Shown: positions 20,201 to 28,580, counted from the first letter of the stretch. The stretch is 64,000 nt of DNA from Bacteroides sp. MSB163 (GCF_036416795.1 NZ_CP143867.1:930001-994000), one strand, 5' to 3'. The notes: generated by a model from the letters alone, not told the origin. Numbers and translations are program-made.

Positions 20201-20488
20201 TTTGATATAGGATTGTTCCCCAACTGTAACAACTTGAGTAATATACCCAATAAAAGAAATCTGCATTTTTGCATTTAAAGGTACATCTTGCAAAGTGAAA
20301 TTACCTTCAAGGTCTGTAATAACCCCATTTGTTGTACCGACAATTAAAATATTTGCACCAATTATTGGTTCTCCGGCATTGTCAAGAACCGTTCCCTTTA
20401 GTTGATGGCTCTGCGCAAAAGCAATTGAGCAGATTGTACTTAATAATAAAAGTACAAATACCCTTTGAGTAGTCTTTCTAAAATCCAT
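17237..20488 (-). CDS. SusC-like TonB-dependent outer-membrane transporter (pectin PUL)
   Basis: Start at 20488 (MDFRKTTQRVFVLLLLSTICSIAFA) gives 1083 residues; the frame opens at 20563. After the signal peptide comes a carboxypeptidase-regulatory-like domain (LKGTVLDNAGEPIIGANILI), the TonB-box region (EEVVVVGYGVQKK), a plug domain with SIRGKSTLGSS and DILKDASSTAIYGSRATNGVV, and a 22-strand barrel to the C-terminus. It imports oligosaccharides delivered by the SusD partner. It is the first gene of the PUL transcript. The -7-like box TATTCTTG (20548-20541, one mismatch) lies 53 bp upstream, consistent with an activator-dependent promoter. Confidence 0.93.
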   Translation of the reverse strand: MDFRKTTQRVFVLLLLSTICSIAFAQSHQLKGTVLDNAGEPIIGANILIVGTTNGVITDLEGNFTLQDVPLNAKMQISFIGYITQVVTVGEQSYIKVTLKEDAQALEEVVVVGYGVQKKSDLTGAIGSVDNTKLTSKGATTVMESLQGQVAGVDISQSSSRVGESFNISIRGKSTLGSSTQPLFVVDGIICDDINFLNPSDIEKIDILKDASSTAIYGSRATNGVVIVTTKQAKAGEDMKVSVTYDGYAGYKTVARMPDFMDPIEWINYRYMRYATPVENAAIINGRLPLEITTTNMKACWNKNAPKMQEQFLNHDFTDWTDLMLKDGTQQNHFIQVSGAGKKVSYRVGTGYQQEDGVMGDGLRRYNLKLAIDGKINRQLAMGATANLVAFEYNYGSRRAVQTSFRSNGFWLPYNTATGELNYMPGKDLVAGQEKSEAYPAGFTSTVSPLVDAMNSEDKTKGYRVLTTMYLQYQPIEEILVKTTFSPTMSTKRRGEYYGGLSEEQAGTYNAKDNPTGDAKATITKDEYFSYTWDTQVNYIKTFGESHTLNAMALMSVYSTEAEKYELTGNNVTSETLWYNLGSAASGYSDVKSSYGKSTMLSYALRVNYGYKGKYLATLSTRWDGSSKFKEGHRWGMFPSAALAWRISEENFVKSSMSWINNLKLRVSYGATGNNASVGNYETSFLANQLYYSGFGKGFGPGIMNELLSWETTTEFNTGLDFAFLGGRVSGTFDWYTKTSKDLLMDMKLLLEQGSYNGSMTANVGKVRNSGVELMLKGILFQSKDFYWDITASFAKNKNEILELQGKKEDMRAERWFIGQPIDVAYDLKQLGICTQAKANELVTINGVTKTNSEWYGYFEGCMTYEDANKDGKLNDDDRQILGHALPKWTGNLSTTLSYKNWDFSMSINTKQGHLLYSPFMEEFTNYSDRGRTKLNMDFYIPEGAPIFNYTWDGKTTTSLTSNPNIVADHTTVGSYPYPFDGAAYNYGGGNGWYTSKNKEFESNNYVDASYWKIKNITVGYTFSKKLIKKIGLENLRIYANILNPFTFTDYKGFDPEWADAKISDGTGGPSSVTYQLGLNVKF

Positions 20489-20540
20489 AATGCTGTTTTT
20501 AATAGTTATTAAATTTAGATGAAACGTTTTATTTGGGGTG

Positions 20541-20548
20541 CAAGAATA
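20541..20548 (-). promoter_or_regulatory. Possible -7 box of the pectin SusC operon
   Basis: TATTCTTG differs from TAnnTTTG at one base. No -33 box is visible. Placement 53 bp before the susC start is reasonable, but the call is weak. Confidence 0.35.
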
Positions 20549-20788
20549 GCGAATAACAACCATTTATACTTGGATTTTTTTTCATTTTTATAGGAGAATT
20601 TATCCAAATACAATCATAAAGAACAAACAGCCATATATCAACGACAAGTATTGCAGCAAGCCCACCTTCACAGTATAGACGTGCAACATTTGCTGGGAAA
20701 GAATGGACTAGCTACCCTCTTGCAGAAGGAAGAATACAAGATGGAGCCTGTGAAGTGAAGCAATAATCTTTCAAAAGGAAATTCACAA

Positions 20789-22102
20789 TCATCGATTCAG
20801 CCACGGCTCCGGATTCAGTTTCTCCTTTTCTTTGCGCAACTGGAAGTGCAGCACCGTACGTCCATTGTCCGCACCATCCGAGAATACTTGTCCGAGGGCT
20901 TGCCGGGTAGTAACAGTATCCCCCGTCTTCACTGAAGCAGAAGCCAGGTTACAATAAACGGAAATATAGTTTCCATGGCGGATAAGAATATTGAAAAGTC
21001 CGTTCAGTTGGAAAACGGCAGCTACCTTTCCGTCGAAAATAGCACGCGCCTGTGCACCGGGCTTACCTTGAATGTCTATCCCTTTATTATCCAGTTTCAC
21101 ATTGCGAAGCCCCTCTACGGAATACTGACCGTAGCGGCTGGTAATGATATACGGTCCGGTAATAGGTATTGGCAATTTACCACAGTTACCCGCAAAGCTA
21201 CCGGACAATTCCCGGTCTGCCTTATCCATCGTATAGGTTTCGAGAGGTGCCGCTTTCTTGGCAGTGACCACTTCGGAAGAAGAAGTAGCAGTCGGTTTCG
21301 TTTCTTTTGCAGCAGCTTTTTTGCGGGCAGCTGCTTCTTTACGCGCCTCTTCCGCAGCACGTTTACGGGCTTTCTCAATTTCTTCGGCTATCAGGCGGTC
21401 GATACGGGCATTCAGTTGATTGGCTTCCTTGCGTTTTTTGTTCAGCTCATTTTGCAGCCCACGCTGCTTCTTCTGTAAATTGGCAACCAAGGCTTTCTTC
21501 TCCTTCTCCTGGTTTTCTAACTTTTCTTTTTCCACTTCACGCTCTTTCAGCAAGCTGGCTTTGGCTTTCTTTACCTGTTGAAGTTCCGTCTTCTTTTGAT
21601 TGACCTGCTCTTGTTTCTTCAGGATCTCTTCGCCTTGTAGGCGCTGATAGTCGGCATACTCACGCACATAGCGCAAACGGCGATAAGTTTGCGATAATGT
21701 CTTGGCGGAAAGAATAAACAAAAGTTTGTCTTGAACGGAACGGTTCTTATACAGATATTGAACAGAAGACTCATATTTCTTCTTCTTATCCTTCAGGTCA
21801 TTTTCGAGGCGGACTAACTGGCGCTCCAGTTTGGAAAGCTCACGATCTATAGTCTCCATATCATTATTAATGGCGAGGATATACCGTTTCCGTTCTTCAA
21901 TCTGCCCGGTAAGGGCGGCAAGTCCATTCAACTGGCTACCGACATCTTTCTTTGTAGTGTTCAGAAGTGTTTCCGACTCGGCTATCTGCTTTTGCAAAGC
22001 GCCCCGTTTACTTTCCAACTCCTTAATCATCTTGTTGGATTGGGCGCAAAGTGGCAGAGCCAGACAGAAACAACCTATGAAAATACAAAGAAACTGTCTC
22101 AT
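20789..22102 (-). CDS. EnvC-like murein hydrolase activator (coiled coil plus degenerate LytM/M23 domain)
   Basis: This 437-residue protein has a signal peptide (MRQFLCIFIGCFCLALPLCAQ), long coiled coils (about 22-125 and 150-255, Lys/Glu/Gln-rich) and a C-terminal LytM domain (about 300-437). The usual M23 zinc ligands are degenerate. The first His region reads LDNKGIDIQG with Asn in place of His, and the second reads HGNYISVYCNLA with Asn in place of the His of YxHL. The family model is E. coli EnvC, which has a degenerate LytM domain and activates amidases during cell division. It overlaps the DUF4292 gene by 4 bp and belongs to the dut-TPR-DUF4292 operon. An activator rather than an active peptidase is the likeliest role. 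Confidence 0.85.
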   Translation of the reverse strand: MRQFLCIFIGCFCLALPLCAQSNKMIKELESKRGALQKQIAESETLLNTTKKDVGSQLNGLAALTGQIEERKRYILAINNDMETIDRELSKLERQLVRLENDLKDKKKKYESSVQYLYKNRSVQDKLLFILSAKTLSQTYRRLRYVREYADYQRLQGEEILKKQEQVNQKKTELQQVKKAKASLLKEREVEKEKLENQEKEKKALVANLQKKQRGLQNELNKKRKEANQLNARIDRLIAEEIEKARKRAAEEARKEAAARKKAAAKETKPTATSSSEVVTAKKAAPLETYTMDKADRELSGSFAGNCGKLPIPITGPYIITSRYGQYSVEGLRNVKLDNKGIDIQGKPGAQARAIFDGKVAAVFQLNGLFNILIRHGNYISVYCNLASASVKTGDTVTTRQALGQVFSDGADNGRTVLHFQLRKEKEKLNPEPWLNR

Positions 22103-22695
22103 AACTTGGCCAGCATCTCTAAAAGTTCAGTCCATTCAACCTTAGTATATCTGGAAGACACCTGAGTCGGAGTCAGCGATATCTCTTTGTCCGAAAAGTC
22201 GGTAAGAACGATTTTTCCTTTTTCCAAAGAAGGAATACCCAGTTCCTTACCTGTCAAAGAAGCTTTGCCACCGGGTTTGGCTGCCTCAAAAAGCATCTTC
22301 TCCAAATGGGCAAAGTCGGCCTTCTTGGGCAAAACGTCTTTCAATTCCTTACGGGTAGCCTGTACATAACGTTTTCCCATACGGTCCACTACCAACACAT
22401 CGTCGGGAGTAATCTCCAATCGTGCCACTTCACTGCGGAGGATAGGCATCAGAAGGGAAAGCTGCATACGTTCACCGCTTATAAGCTTCATAGTACCGTT
22501 CACTGTAATTGTGCCTCCCTTGTTAGGAATGGTCAACTGTACTTTAGAAGATAAAAAGCGCGGTTCTCCCAACGAAGAAGTCGCTTTCCGGGAAGTCTTA
22601 CAACCGGAAAGACCTACTACCAGGGTCAGGATAAGCAAGAGAGGCAGCATACGAATACTGCCTACCGTTCTGTATTTGCTGTGTAACGTTCTCAT
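22099..22695 (-). CDS. DUF4292 lipoprotein (LolB-like fold)
   Basis: This 198-residue lipoprotein has a hydrophobic signal and lipobox (LILTLVVGLSGCKTSRK, Cys at about 32). The remaining sequence (SKVQLTIPNKGGTITVNGTMKLISGERMQLSLLMPILRSEVARLEITPDDVLVVDRMGKRY) is typical of DUF4292, a Bacteroidota family proposed to have a LolA/LolB-like half-barrel. It overlaps its upstream TPR gene and downstream EnvC-like gene by 4 bp each, which implies translational coupling. A role in lipoprotein transport or the outer membrane is inference from fold and neighbours. Confidence 0.82.
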   Translation of the reverse strand: MRTLHSKYRTVGSIRMLPLLLILTLVVGLSGCKTSRKATSSLGEPRFLSSKVQLTIPNKGGTITVNGTMKLISGERMQLSLLMPILRSEVARLEITPDDVLVVDRMGKRYVQATRKELKDVLPKKADFAHLEKMLFEAAKPGGKASLTGKELGIPSLEKGKIVLTDFSDKEISLTPTQVSSRYTKVEWTELLEMLAKL

Positions 22696-24446
22696 TCGGG
22701 TATATATTTCTTTTTCTCGATCTTCTTTTTCAACGTCTTGGACTCACTGCCCATTTCCTGGGCCTGCTTCCAATACTTCAAAGCACCATCCACATCACCG
22801 GTCATATAATAGATATCACCCCCATGTTCAAGAATGGTATCACTTTGGTCCTCATCATTCTTTATTGCATCGTCTATGTAGAGGCGGGCTTCGGCATAGT
22901 TACCTTTCTCAAACAGAATCCAAGCGTAGGTATCCAGATAAGTGGAGTTCTTGGGTTCGGCTTTCACCGTTTTATAGCTCATCTCTTCCGCTTTGTCCAG
23001 GTCACGACGTTCCAGCGAAAGGTAATAGGCATAGTTATTCAATGCTCCCAGATTTGCCGAATTATAAACCAATGCAGAGTCGTAAGCCGCATAGGCTTCC
23101 GTATTCATTTTCTTTGTGTGATAGAAATCACCCATGATAGCATAAAAGTTAGAAACGAATTCTTTATCACTCTTTTCCGGGATGTTTTCCAATCCTTTCT
23201 TGCAAATGGCAAGTGCATCATCTGTGCGGTCAGCCTGGTTATAGGCTATGGAAAGATAGAAATAGAACTCCAGCATATCGGGATTAGACTCGATACCGGC
23301 CTCGCAAAGACGGATTACTTCTTTATAATCTTCTTTCCGTATTGCTTCACCGAGAAGTGTCATGCGGGCAGCCGTATTCGTCGGATCAATGTCCAGCACT
23401 CGTTCCAGTACGGGCATGGTCTCTTTATTCATTTTCTTGGCAAGGAGATATTGGGCATAAAGCATCGGCATCTGCGCATCATCCTGGTCTTGCTCCATAA
23501 TACGGTCGAAAAGGTTGATTACACGGGTACTGTCTCTACCTGCGCGTTCATTTTCAACCACAAACTGACGCATCACGTTCAACTTCGTATCAGAGGGCAC
23601 CTTCTTATTTAGTAAAAGGGTATCCAGTTGTTGCTCGTAGAGTTCTTTCTGTCCGGTCTGTTCGTAATAAGAGGCCAATGAATACATCGCCATGGCATTA
23701 TCCGGTTCGGTGGCAAGCACTTTCTTATATATATTATAGGCTTCGTCCTTCTTGCCGTTCTGCATATAGACATCACCCAATATCACCTGATATCGCATAT
23801 CCATCGGATACTCTTCCACCAGACTCTCTATCTCACGAAAAGCACTCTGATTATCCTTCTTCTGTAAATAGATACGGAATTTCTCCATACTGAGTTGCTC
23901 GTTCTTTCCCATCTTTTCTTCCAAACGGTTCAAGGTGGTAATCACGTTATCGTACTCTTCCAGACGGTTGTATATATCCAGCAAGCTGTACAGAGGGTCC
24001 ATCCTATCCGAGAAACGGGTTGCCATGCTTTCCAGCAGATTCGTAGCTTTCTGCATCTCATTCTGTTGCTGATACAAGCTGGCCAATCCCTGGCTATACC
24101 AGTAATTATCCGGATCATTTTCCACAGCCTTTTCCAATGCCGCCTGTCCTTGCGGAACTTGTTTAAGGTACATGTAGTACTGCGAAATCTCGTACAAAGC
24201 CGATGAAGCATTCGGATTAATGGTCAGACAATGCTGCAATAAGTCAAAGGCGGCACTATAATCGTCTTTCATCTTCAAGCGGGAAGCTTCAAGGAAGAAG
24301 TAATCGTATTTACGCTGTTGTTCGGGCGTAAGCACAACTTGCGCCTTGGTTCCTTTCCGTAGCTTCTTCCCCTGACGGGAAGTACCACACGATATAAGTA
24401 TCAAGCACAGCACGAAAAGAGATACTATTTTAAATTTCATTTTCAT
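22692..24446 (-). CDS. TPR-repeat lipoprotein
   Basis: This 584-residue protein has a lipoprotein signal (SLFVLCLILISCGTSRQ, Cys20) and then TPR units almost to the end (for example ALYEISQYYMYLKQVPQGQAALEKAVENDPDN and LGALNNYAYYLSLERRDLDKAEEMSYKTVKAEP). TPR solenoids bind other proteins, and this one would face the periplasm from a membrane anchor. It is transcribed after dut and before DUF4292 and the EnvC-like gene. The conserved operon suggests an envelope-assembly function, but no specific partner can be named. Confidence 0.85.
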   Translation of the reverse strand: MKMKFKIVSLFVLCLILISCGTSRQGKKLRKGTKAQVVLTPEQQRKYDYFFLEASRLKMKDDYSAAFDLLQHCLTINPNASSALYEISQYYMYLKQVPQGQAALEKAVENDPDNYWYSQGLASLYQQQNEMQKATNLLESMATRFSDRMDPLYSLLDIYNRLEEYDNVITTLNRLEEKMGKNEQLSMEKFRIYLQKKDNQSAFREIESLVEEYPMDMRYQVILGDVYMQNGKKDEAYNIYKKVLATEPDNAMAMYSLASYYEQTGQKELYEQQLDTLLLNKKVPSDTKLNVMRQFVVENERAGRDSTRVINLFDRIMEQDQDDAQMPMLYAQYLLAKKMNKETMPVLERVLDIDPTNTAARMTLLGEAIRKEDYKEVIRLCEAGIESNPDMLEFYFYLSIAYNQADRTDDALAICKKGLENIPEKSDKEFVSNFYAIMGDFYHTKKMNTEAYAAYDSALVYNSANLGALNNYAYYLSLERRDLDKAEEMSYKTVKAEPKNSTYLDTYAWILFEKGNYAEARLYIDDAIKNDEDQSDTILEHGGDIYYMTGDVDGALKYWKQAQEMGSESKTLKKKIEKKKYIPE

Positions 24447-24504
24447 TCAGTCTGTTAGTAGAACTCAGCCCCTTTTAGCTTTTAATTCTTTGATTTTGAA
24501 CTCC

Positions 24505-24939
24505 TCAACTCTTTCCTGTATGGCCGAAGCCGCCTGCACCACGCTCCGTTTCATCCAGCACTTCCACTTCCTGCCATGTAGCTTGTTCGTGGCGTGCTAT
24601 CACCATCTGCGCAATGCGTTCTCCATCCTCTATCACGAAAGTCTCCGACGAAAGATTTACAAGAATGATACAAACCTCCCCACGGTAATCGGCATCAATC
24701 GTTCCCGGAGAGTTCAGTACCGTGATACCTTTCTTAATAGCCAGACCACTGCGAGGGCGCACTTGTGCCTCAAATCCCGGTGGCAGGGCAATATACAGTC
24801 CCGTAGGTACCAGACAACGCTGCATCGGAGCTAAAGAAACAGGTTCTGAAAGATTTGCGCGGATATCCATTCCTGCGGACAATTCGGTGGCATAAGCCGG
24901 AAGCGGATGTTTCGATTTATTAATGATTTGTACGTTCAT
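24505..24939 (-). CDS. dut: dUTP diphosphatase
   Basis: This 144-residue trimeric dUTPase has all the motifs: AGMDIRA (motif 1), RPRSGLAIK (motif 2), NSPGTIDADYRGEV with the catalytic Asp and Tyr (motif 3), GERIAQMVI (motif 4) and the glycine-rich tail GAGGFGHTG (motif 5). It hydrolyses dUTP to dUMP and PPi, keeping uracil out of DNA and feeding dTMP synthesis. It is the first gene of the minus-strand operon and diverges from dgt, another dNTP-pool enzyme. Between them lies a 203-bp region with AT-rich repeats before both start codons. Confidence 0.95.
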   Translation of the reverse strand: MNVQIINKSKHPLPAYATELSAGMDIRANLSEPVSLAPMQRCLVPTGLYIALPPGFEAQVRPRSGLAIKKGITVLNSPGTIDADYRGEVCIILVNLSSETFVIEDGERIAQMVIARHEQATWQEVEVLDETERGAGGFGHTGKS

Positions 24940-24944
24940 GACAA

Positions 24945-25138
24945 TAATTACAAATTACGAATTATAAATTACGAACTGCCGCTATTCAGTATTTAATAGC
25001 AGTTCTTCTTTTTTTAATTGGGCGAAAATACAGCTTTTAAAGCAAAATAGTGATACATTTGCAGTTAAATAATAACAAAGGGCAAATGTCCCCCTATCTT
25101 TTGCCATTTATAATTTGTAATTCATAATTCGTAATTAT
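24945..25138. repeat. AT-rich inverted leader repeats between dut and dgt
   Basis: About 30 bp immediately before each start codon (24945-24975 for dut, 25109-25138 for dgt) are near-copies in opposite orientation, built of AATTCGTAATT/TAATTTGTAATT units. They would be present in both mRNA leaders, or could promote recombination. Similar AT-rich units before genes are common in Bacteroides. Confidence 0.5.
25054..25061 (+). promoter_or_regulatory. Promoter -7 box of dgt
   Basis: TACATTTG matches TAnnTTTG exactly, 81 bp before the dgt ATG. The -33 element is unclear. Confidence 0.4.
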
Positions 25139-25142
25139 CGCC

Positions 25143-26468
25143 ATGAATTGGAATACCCTCATATCTGCCAAACGTTTCGGGCTGGAAGAGTTTCACCAGG
25201 AGCGTCACGAAAACCGTTCAGAATTTCAGCGGGATTATGACCGCCTCGTCTTCTCCGCCCCTTTCCGCCGCTTGCAGAACAAAACACAAGTTTTCCCCTT
25301 ACCGGGTAGTATCTTCGTACACAACCGCCTGACGCATAGCCTGGAAGTTTCCTGCGTAGGCCGTTCGTTGGGAAATGATGTAGCTAAAGCCATTCTTACC
25401 CATCAGCCGAAATTGAAAGATTCTTATTTACCCGAAATAGGTTCTATCGTATCGGCAGCCTGCCTGGCACACGATCTGGGGAATCCGCCTTTCGGGCACT
25501 CTGGAGAACGAGCCATCTCCACTTTCTTCTCTGAAGGAAAAGGTATGACTCTGAAAGGACAACTGCCCGCAGAGCAATGGGAGGATTTGACACACTTCGA
25601 AGGAAATGCCAATGCTTTCAGGTTACTTACCCATCAGTTTGAGGGAAGACGCAAAGGAGGCTTCGTATTAACCTATTCTACCCTGGCCAGCATCGTAAAA
25701 TATCCCTTTTCATCGAGTTTAGCGGGTAAGAAATCGAAGTTCGGCTTCTTCACCACAGAGGAAGATAGTTTCCGCCGGATAGCCGAAGAACTGGGTATGA
25801 AAAAGCTGAATGACGCTCCGCTGAAATATGCCCGTCATCCATTGGTCTATCTGGTAGAGGCAGCGGACGACATCTGCTACCAGATGATGGATATTGAAGA
25901 CGCACACAAACTCAAGATACTTACCACGCAGGAAACACAAGATTTACTTCTTTCCTATTTTCCCGAAGAGCGTAAAACGCATATGCTCAAGACACTGAAG
26001 CTTGTCAGCGACGTCAACGAACAGATTGCCTATTTGCGTTCCTGCGTCATCGGCCTGCTGATTCAGGAATGCACCCAGGCCTTTCTGAATAATGAGGAGA
26101 AGATATTGGAAGGGGAATTTGAAGGAAGCCTCATCAAGCATATTTCTGAATTGCCAGCTGGTGCTTATAAGCACAGTGCAGATATTTCGTTAAAGAAAAT
26201 CTATCGCTCGCGTGATGTACTGGACATCGAACTTGCCGGTTTCCGTATCATCAGTACTTTGCTCGATCTGATGATCGATGCCGTCTGCTCACCGGAAAAA
26301 GCTTATTCACAGTTGCTCATCAACCGGGTATCCGGCCAATACAATATAAAAGCGCCCGTACTCTACGAAAGAATACAGGCAGTATTGGATTATATCTCCG
26401 GCATGACAGATGTCTATGCACTCGATCTCTATAGAAAGATCAACGGAAACAGTTTGCCGGCAGTATAA
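25143..26468 (+). CDS. dgt: Deoxyguanosinetriphosphate triphosphohydrolase-like (HD domain)
   Basis: This 441-residue cytosolic HD-superfamily dNTP triphosphohydrolase carries the N-terminal family signature FSAPFRRLQNKTQVFPLP. His65 is in NRLTHSLEVS, the metal-binding pair His110-Asp111 is in CLAHDLGNPPFGHSGE, and later Asp residues lie in VEAADDICYQMMDIEDAHK. It cleaves dGTP (or other dNTPs) to the nucleoside and triphosphate. It is monocistronic and divergent from dut, so two dNTP-pool genes share one intergenic region. It converges on glsB with 21 bp between stops. Confidence 0.93.
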   Translation: MNWNTLISAKRFGLEEFHQERHENRSEFQRDYDRLVFSAPFRRLQNKTQVFPLPGSIFVHNRLTHSLEVSCVGRSLGNDVAKAILTHQPKLKDSYLPEIGSIVSAACLAHDLGNPPFGHSGERAISTFFSEGKGMTLKGQLPAEQWEDLTHFEGNANAFRLLTHQFEGRRKGGFVLTYSTLASIVKYPFSSSLAGKKSKFGFFTTEEDSFRRIAEELGMKKLNDAPLKYARHPLVYLVEAADDICYQMMDIEDAHKLKILTTQETQDLLLSYFPEERKTHMLKTLKLVSDVNEQIAYLRSCVIGLLIQECTQAFLNNEEKILEGEFEGSLIKHISELPAGAYKHSADISLKKIYRSRDVLDIELAGFRIISTLLDLMIDAVCSPEKAYSQLLINRVSGQYNIKAPVLYERIQAVLDYISGMTDVYALDLYRKINGNSLPAV

Positions 26469-26489
26469 GTTGTGCTTCAGACACAATTA

Positions 26490-27476
26490 TCATCTACTCG
26501 GAAAGAATACTTTATTAGCCCCGGAGGTAAGTTTGCAAGCCTCCGGCTCATTCTCGATAAATGACTGGATATGGCGGATACGCTTTTCTGCCAGAATCTC
26601 ATCCACAGCAATCAGAATTCCCGTTTCTTCCACATCACCGAAGCCATAGTTAATGGCAGTACCGAACATACGCATCGTCGGACTCAAACTCATATAAGCA
26701 TTTACCAACGGCGGAATATTATAGCCTAACTTACGTATCTCACAATTCAGTATCTTATAGTCCTCCTTAAATGTCTTCTTACAAAACAAGGCAGCCAAAT
26801 CAGACTCTTTAGCTTCCATTTCAAGCGGTTTCATCGGAGTAATCAGATTATCTTTATCCTCAAAGTGCTTCTTCAAGAAATAAAGAATCATGTCGCGCCC
26901 CTGGCGATGATAACTTGGATACATAGTTACTTTACCGAAAAAATACTTCACATTCGGCATAACTACCGTCAACGCACCCAAACCATCCCACAGGTTATCC
27001 AGCGCAAACAAGCCTTTGCTACCGGCACGGGTGGACTGATATTCTACCGTAACAAACGAACGTCCTAACTCAATAGTAGTAGGAAGGTACTCCTTCAAGA
27101 ACTTTTCAGAGAAATTGAACATGTGGGCTGTAGCCAGAATAGGGGCACCCTGTTCATCGAACCGAACGTCCGTACCAAGGATATAACGATAACCACCTAA
27201 TATCTCTTCTGCTTCAGGGTTCCAGACAATCAGCTGTTTGTAGGGATTATCCATGATATCGTATTCATCGATATCCAGCGGTTGTCCTGTACCTCCACCT
27301 GCCGCACGGAAAGCAATCTCGCGTAAACGCCCGATTTCTTTCATAATATTCGGAGAATCCTGAGCTGTAATGATATAAATCTGATTATGGCTCTTATTCG
27401 TCATACGCAGACGCTTCTCTTCGGTCAGTTCCGCTTTCAGAAGTTCCTTACTAATAGGTTCAATAATCTCTTCCAT
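26490..27476 (-). CDS. glsB: Glycine N-acyltransferase GlsB (GNAT-type, glycine-lipid synthesis)
   Basis: This 328-residue protein belongs to the ornithine-lipid/GlsB-type N-acyltransferase family (EEILGGYRYILGTD, ELGRSFVTVEYQSTRAG, FFGKVTMYPSYHRQGRD). In Bacteroides thetaiotaomicron GlsB makes N-acyl-glycine (commendamide) and the neighbouring GlsA adds a second acyl chain to give glycine lipids. Here it directly follows an acyltransferase of the GlsA type (54-bp gap) in the same orientation, the arrangement known for glsA/glsB. It has no signal peptide, so it acts at the cytosolic membrane face. Confidence 0.85.
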   Translation of the reverse strand: MEEIIEPISKELLKAELTEEKRLRMTNKSHNQIYIITAQDSPNIMKEIGRLREIAFRAAGGGTGQPLDIDEYDIMDNPYKQLIVWNPEAEEILGGYRYILGTDVRFDEQGAPILATAHMFNFSEKFLKEYLPTTIELGRSFVTVEYQSTRAGSKGLFALDNLWDGLGALTVVMPNVKYFFGKVTMYPSYHRQGRDMILYFLKKHFEDKDNLITPMKPLEMEAKESDLAALFCKKTFKEDYKILNCEIRKLGYNIPPLVNAYMSLSPTMRMFGTAINYGFGDVEETGILIAVDEILAEKRIRHIQSFIENEPEACKLTSGANKVFFPSR

Positions 27477-27530
27477 ATTTTTTTGTTAGTAGTTCTTTAA
27501 TTCACTTTATCACCTTGTCACTTTACCACC

Positions 27531-28349
27531 CTATAACTTATACACAATGTCTTTCACATAAGCCGCCCACTCGACAGGAGTCTTTGACTTATCAAAAGTC
27601 TGCCAGGAAATAGGTTTTCCGATGGTAACAGTAAACGTTTTATGACGGTTCTTCAGCATCTCATCGGCAAGGTAGAGCATGGCTATGTTAATTTTGATGC
27701 CCAAAAATTTGCAGACGTTAGCCAAATTATAAAAAAAGTTCGAATTCCGGCCTTCAAAATGAATGGGGACAACGTCGCGTTGTGCCTGCACACTCTTTAC
27801 GATAAAGGTCTTCTTCCAATCCAGATCACGGATCACTCCATTCTGACGCCGGGAGCACAATCCGGCAGGGAACATAATCAACTGATCATTCGATGCAAAG
27901 CCCGCTTCCACCATTCTCGGAAAATCTTTCGCCTGTTTTCCAGTTTTATTAATAGGTATACAAAGAGGAGCTAATCCTTGCAGATTCATCAGCAGGTCAT
28001 TCACCATATACTTCACCTTACCTTTATAGAAACTACCCAGCACATATCCCAAAGCCACACCATCCTGGCCTCCCAACGGATGATTGGAGACAAAGGTGTA
28101 CAATCCTTCAGTCGGTAGATTCTCTTCTCCCTTCACCACAATATCGGCATCCAGAAATTCCAGGCAGGCTTTTAAGAAGTCCACACCTACCTTATCCTTC
28201 GATTCGCGCAGGAAAACATTCAGTTCTTCCTGATGAACGATTCTTTTCAGATAAGAAACCACGAATTTAGGGATATATTTATAGTACTTCGGAGCCTTTT
28301 CCCGGAGCACTTTATCAATATCAATCAAAAATAAAGAGTCGTCAGCCAT
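27531..28349 (-). CDS. glsA: 1-acylglycerol-phosphate-type O-acyltransferase GlsA (glycine-lipid synthesis)
   Basis: Start at 28349 (MADDSLFLIDIDKVLREKAP), because the promoter -7 box at 28374-28381 would begin transcription downstream of the frame's first ATG at 28376. This gives 272 residues. The acyltransferase motif reads SNHPLGGQDG (the His/Asp catalytic block) with FPAGLCSRR and VPIHFEGRNSNFF following, typical of the PlsC-related hemolysin/GlsA group. It O-acylates N-acyl-glycine made by GlsB. It diverges from the ECF sigma factor genes across a 26-bp perfect palindrome. Confidence 0.85.
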   Translation of the reverse strand: MADDSLFLIDIDKVLREKAPKYYKYIPKFVVSYLKRIVHQEELNVFLRESKDKVGVDFLKACLEFLDADIVVKGEENLPTEGLYTFVSNHPLGGQDGVALGYVLGSFYKGKVKYMVNDLLMNLQGLAPLCIPINKTGKQAKDFPRMVEAGFASNDQLIMFPAGLCSRRQNGVIRDLDWKKTFIVKSVQAQRDVVPIHFEGRNSNFFYNLANVCKFLGIKINIAMLYLADEMLKNRHKTFTVTIGKPISWQTFDKSKTPVEWAAYVKDIVYKL

Positions 28350-28373
28350 TCTTTTTAAGATGAAATGATTGCG

Positions 28374-28405
28374 CAAAATTAACTCATCTTTTTAATTATA
28401 CGCAA
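28374..28405 (-). promoter_or_regulatory. Promoter of glsA-glsB
   Basis: On the minus strand TTGC (28405-28402), 20 bp, then TAATTTTG (28381-28374), a perfect TAnnTTTG. Start of transcription near 28367 leaves an 18-nt leader before the ATG at 28349. Confidence 0.6.
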
Positions 28406-28448
28406 TAAAATCGGTGAAAACTGCACCCAAAAACAAACAAAAGGCACC

Positions 28449-28474
28449 CAAAAACTATCAATTGATAGTTTTTG
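28449..28474. promoter_or_regulatory. Palindromic operator upstream of the first sigma gene
   Basis: A 26-bp perfect palindrome centred between 28461 and 28462, with core ACTATCAATTGATAGT. The centre is 60.5 bp before the first base of the -7-like box TAAAATTG (28522). The same core recurs before the second sigma gene at the same distance. It lies between divergent glsA and sigma promoters and could act on both. Confidence 0.65.
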
Positions 28475-28521
28475 CCCTAAAGATTGCTCAAAATGCGTCC
28501 GTCAGAGTTAGGGAACTTTCG

Positions 28522-28529
28522 TAAAATTG
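28522..28529 (+). promoter_or_regulatory. Promoter -7 box of the first sigma gene
   Basis: TAAAATTG (one mismatch to TAnnTTTG) in the block ACTTTCGTAAAATTGCAA, which is repeated exactly before the second sigma gene at 29299. Confidence 0.5.
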
Positions 28530-28580
28530 CAACATCAAAAGTCAAACAAACGAATAATTATAATAAAAAAGGAGAACGAT

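Noticed and set aside
8416..20571. A shared operator for the pectin HTCS between the 8416 and 20541 promoters
   Set aside because: I compared the regions upstream of both -7 boxes and found only loose T-rich similarity, well below the match seen among the three sites of the other PUL.
22824..23612. Plus-strand open frame of 262 codons
   Set aside because: It is the complement of the TPR lipoprotein gene and shows no domain.
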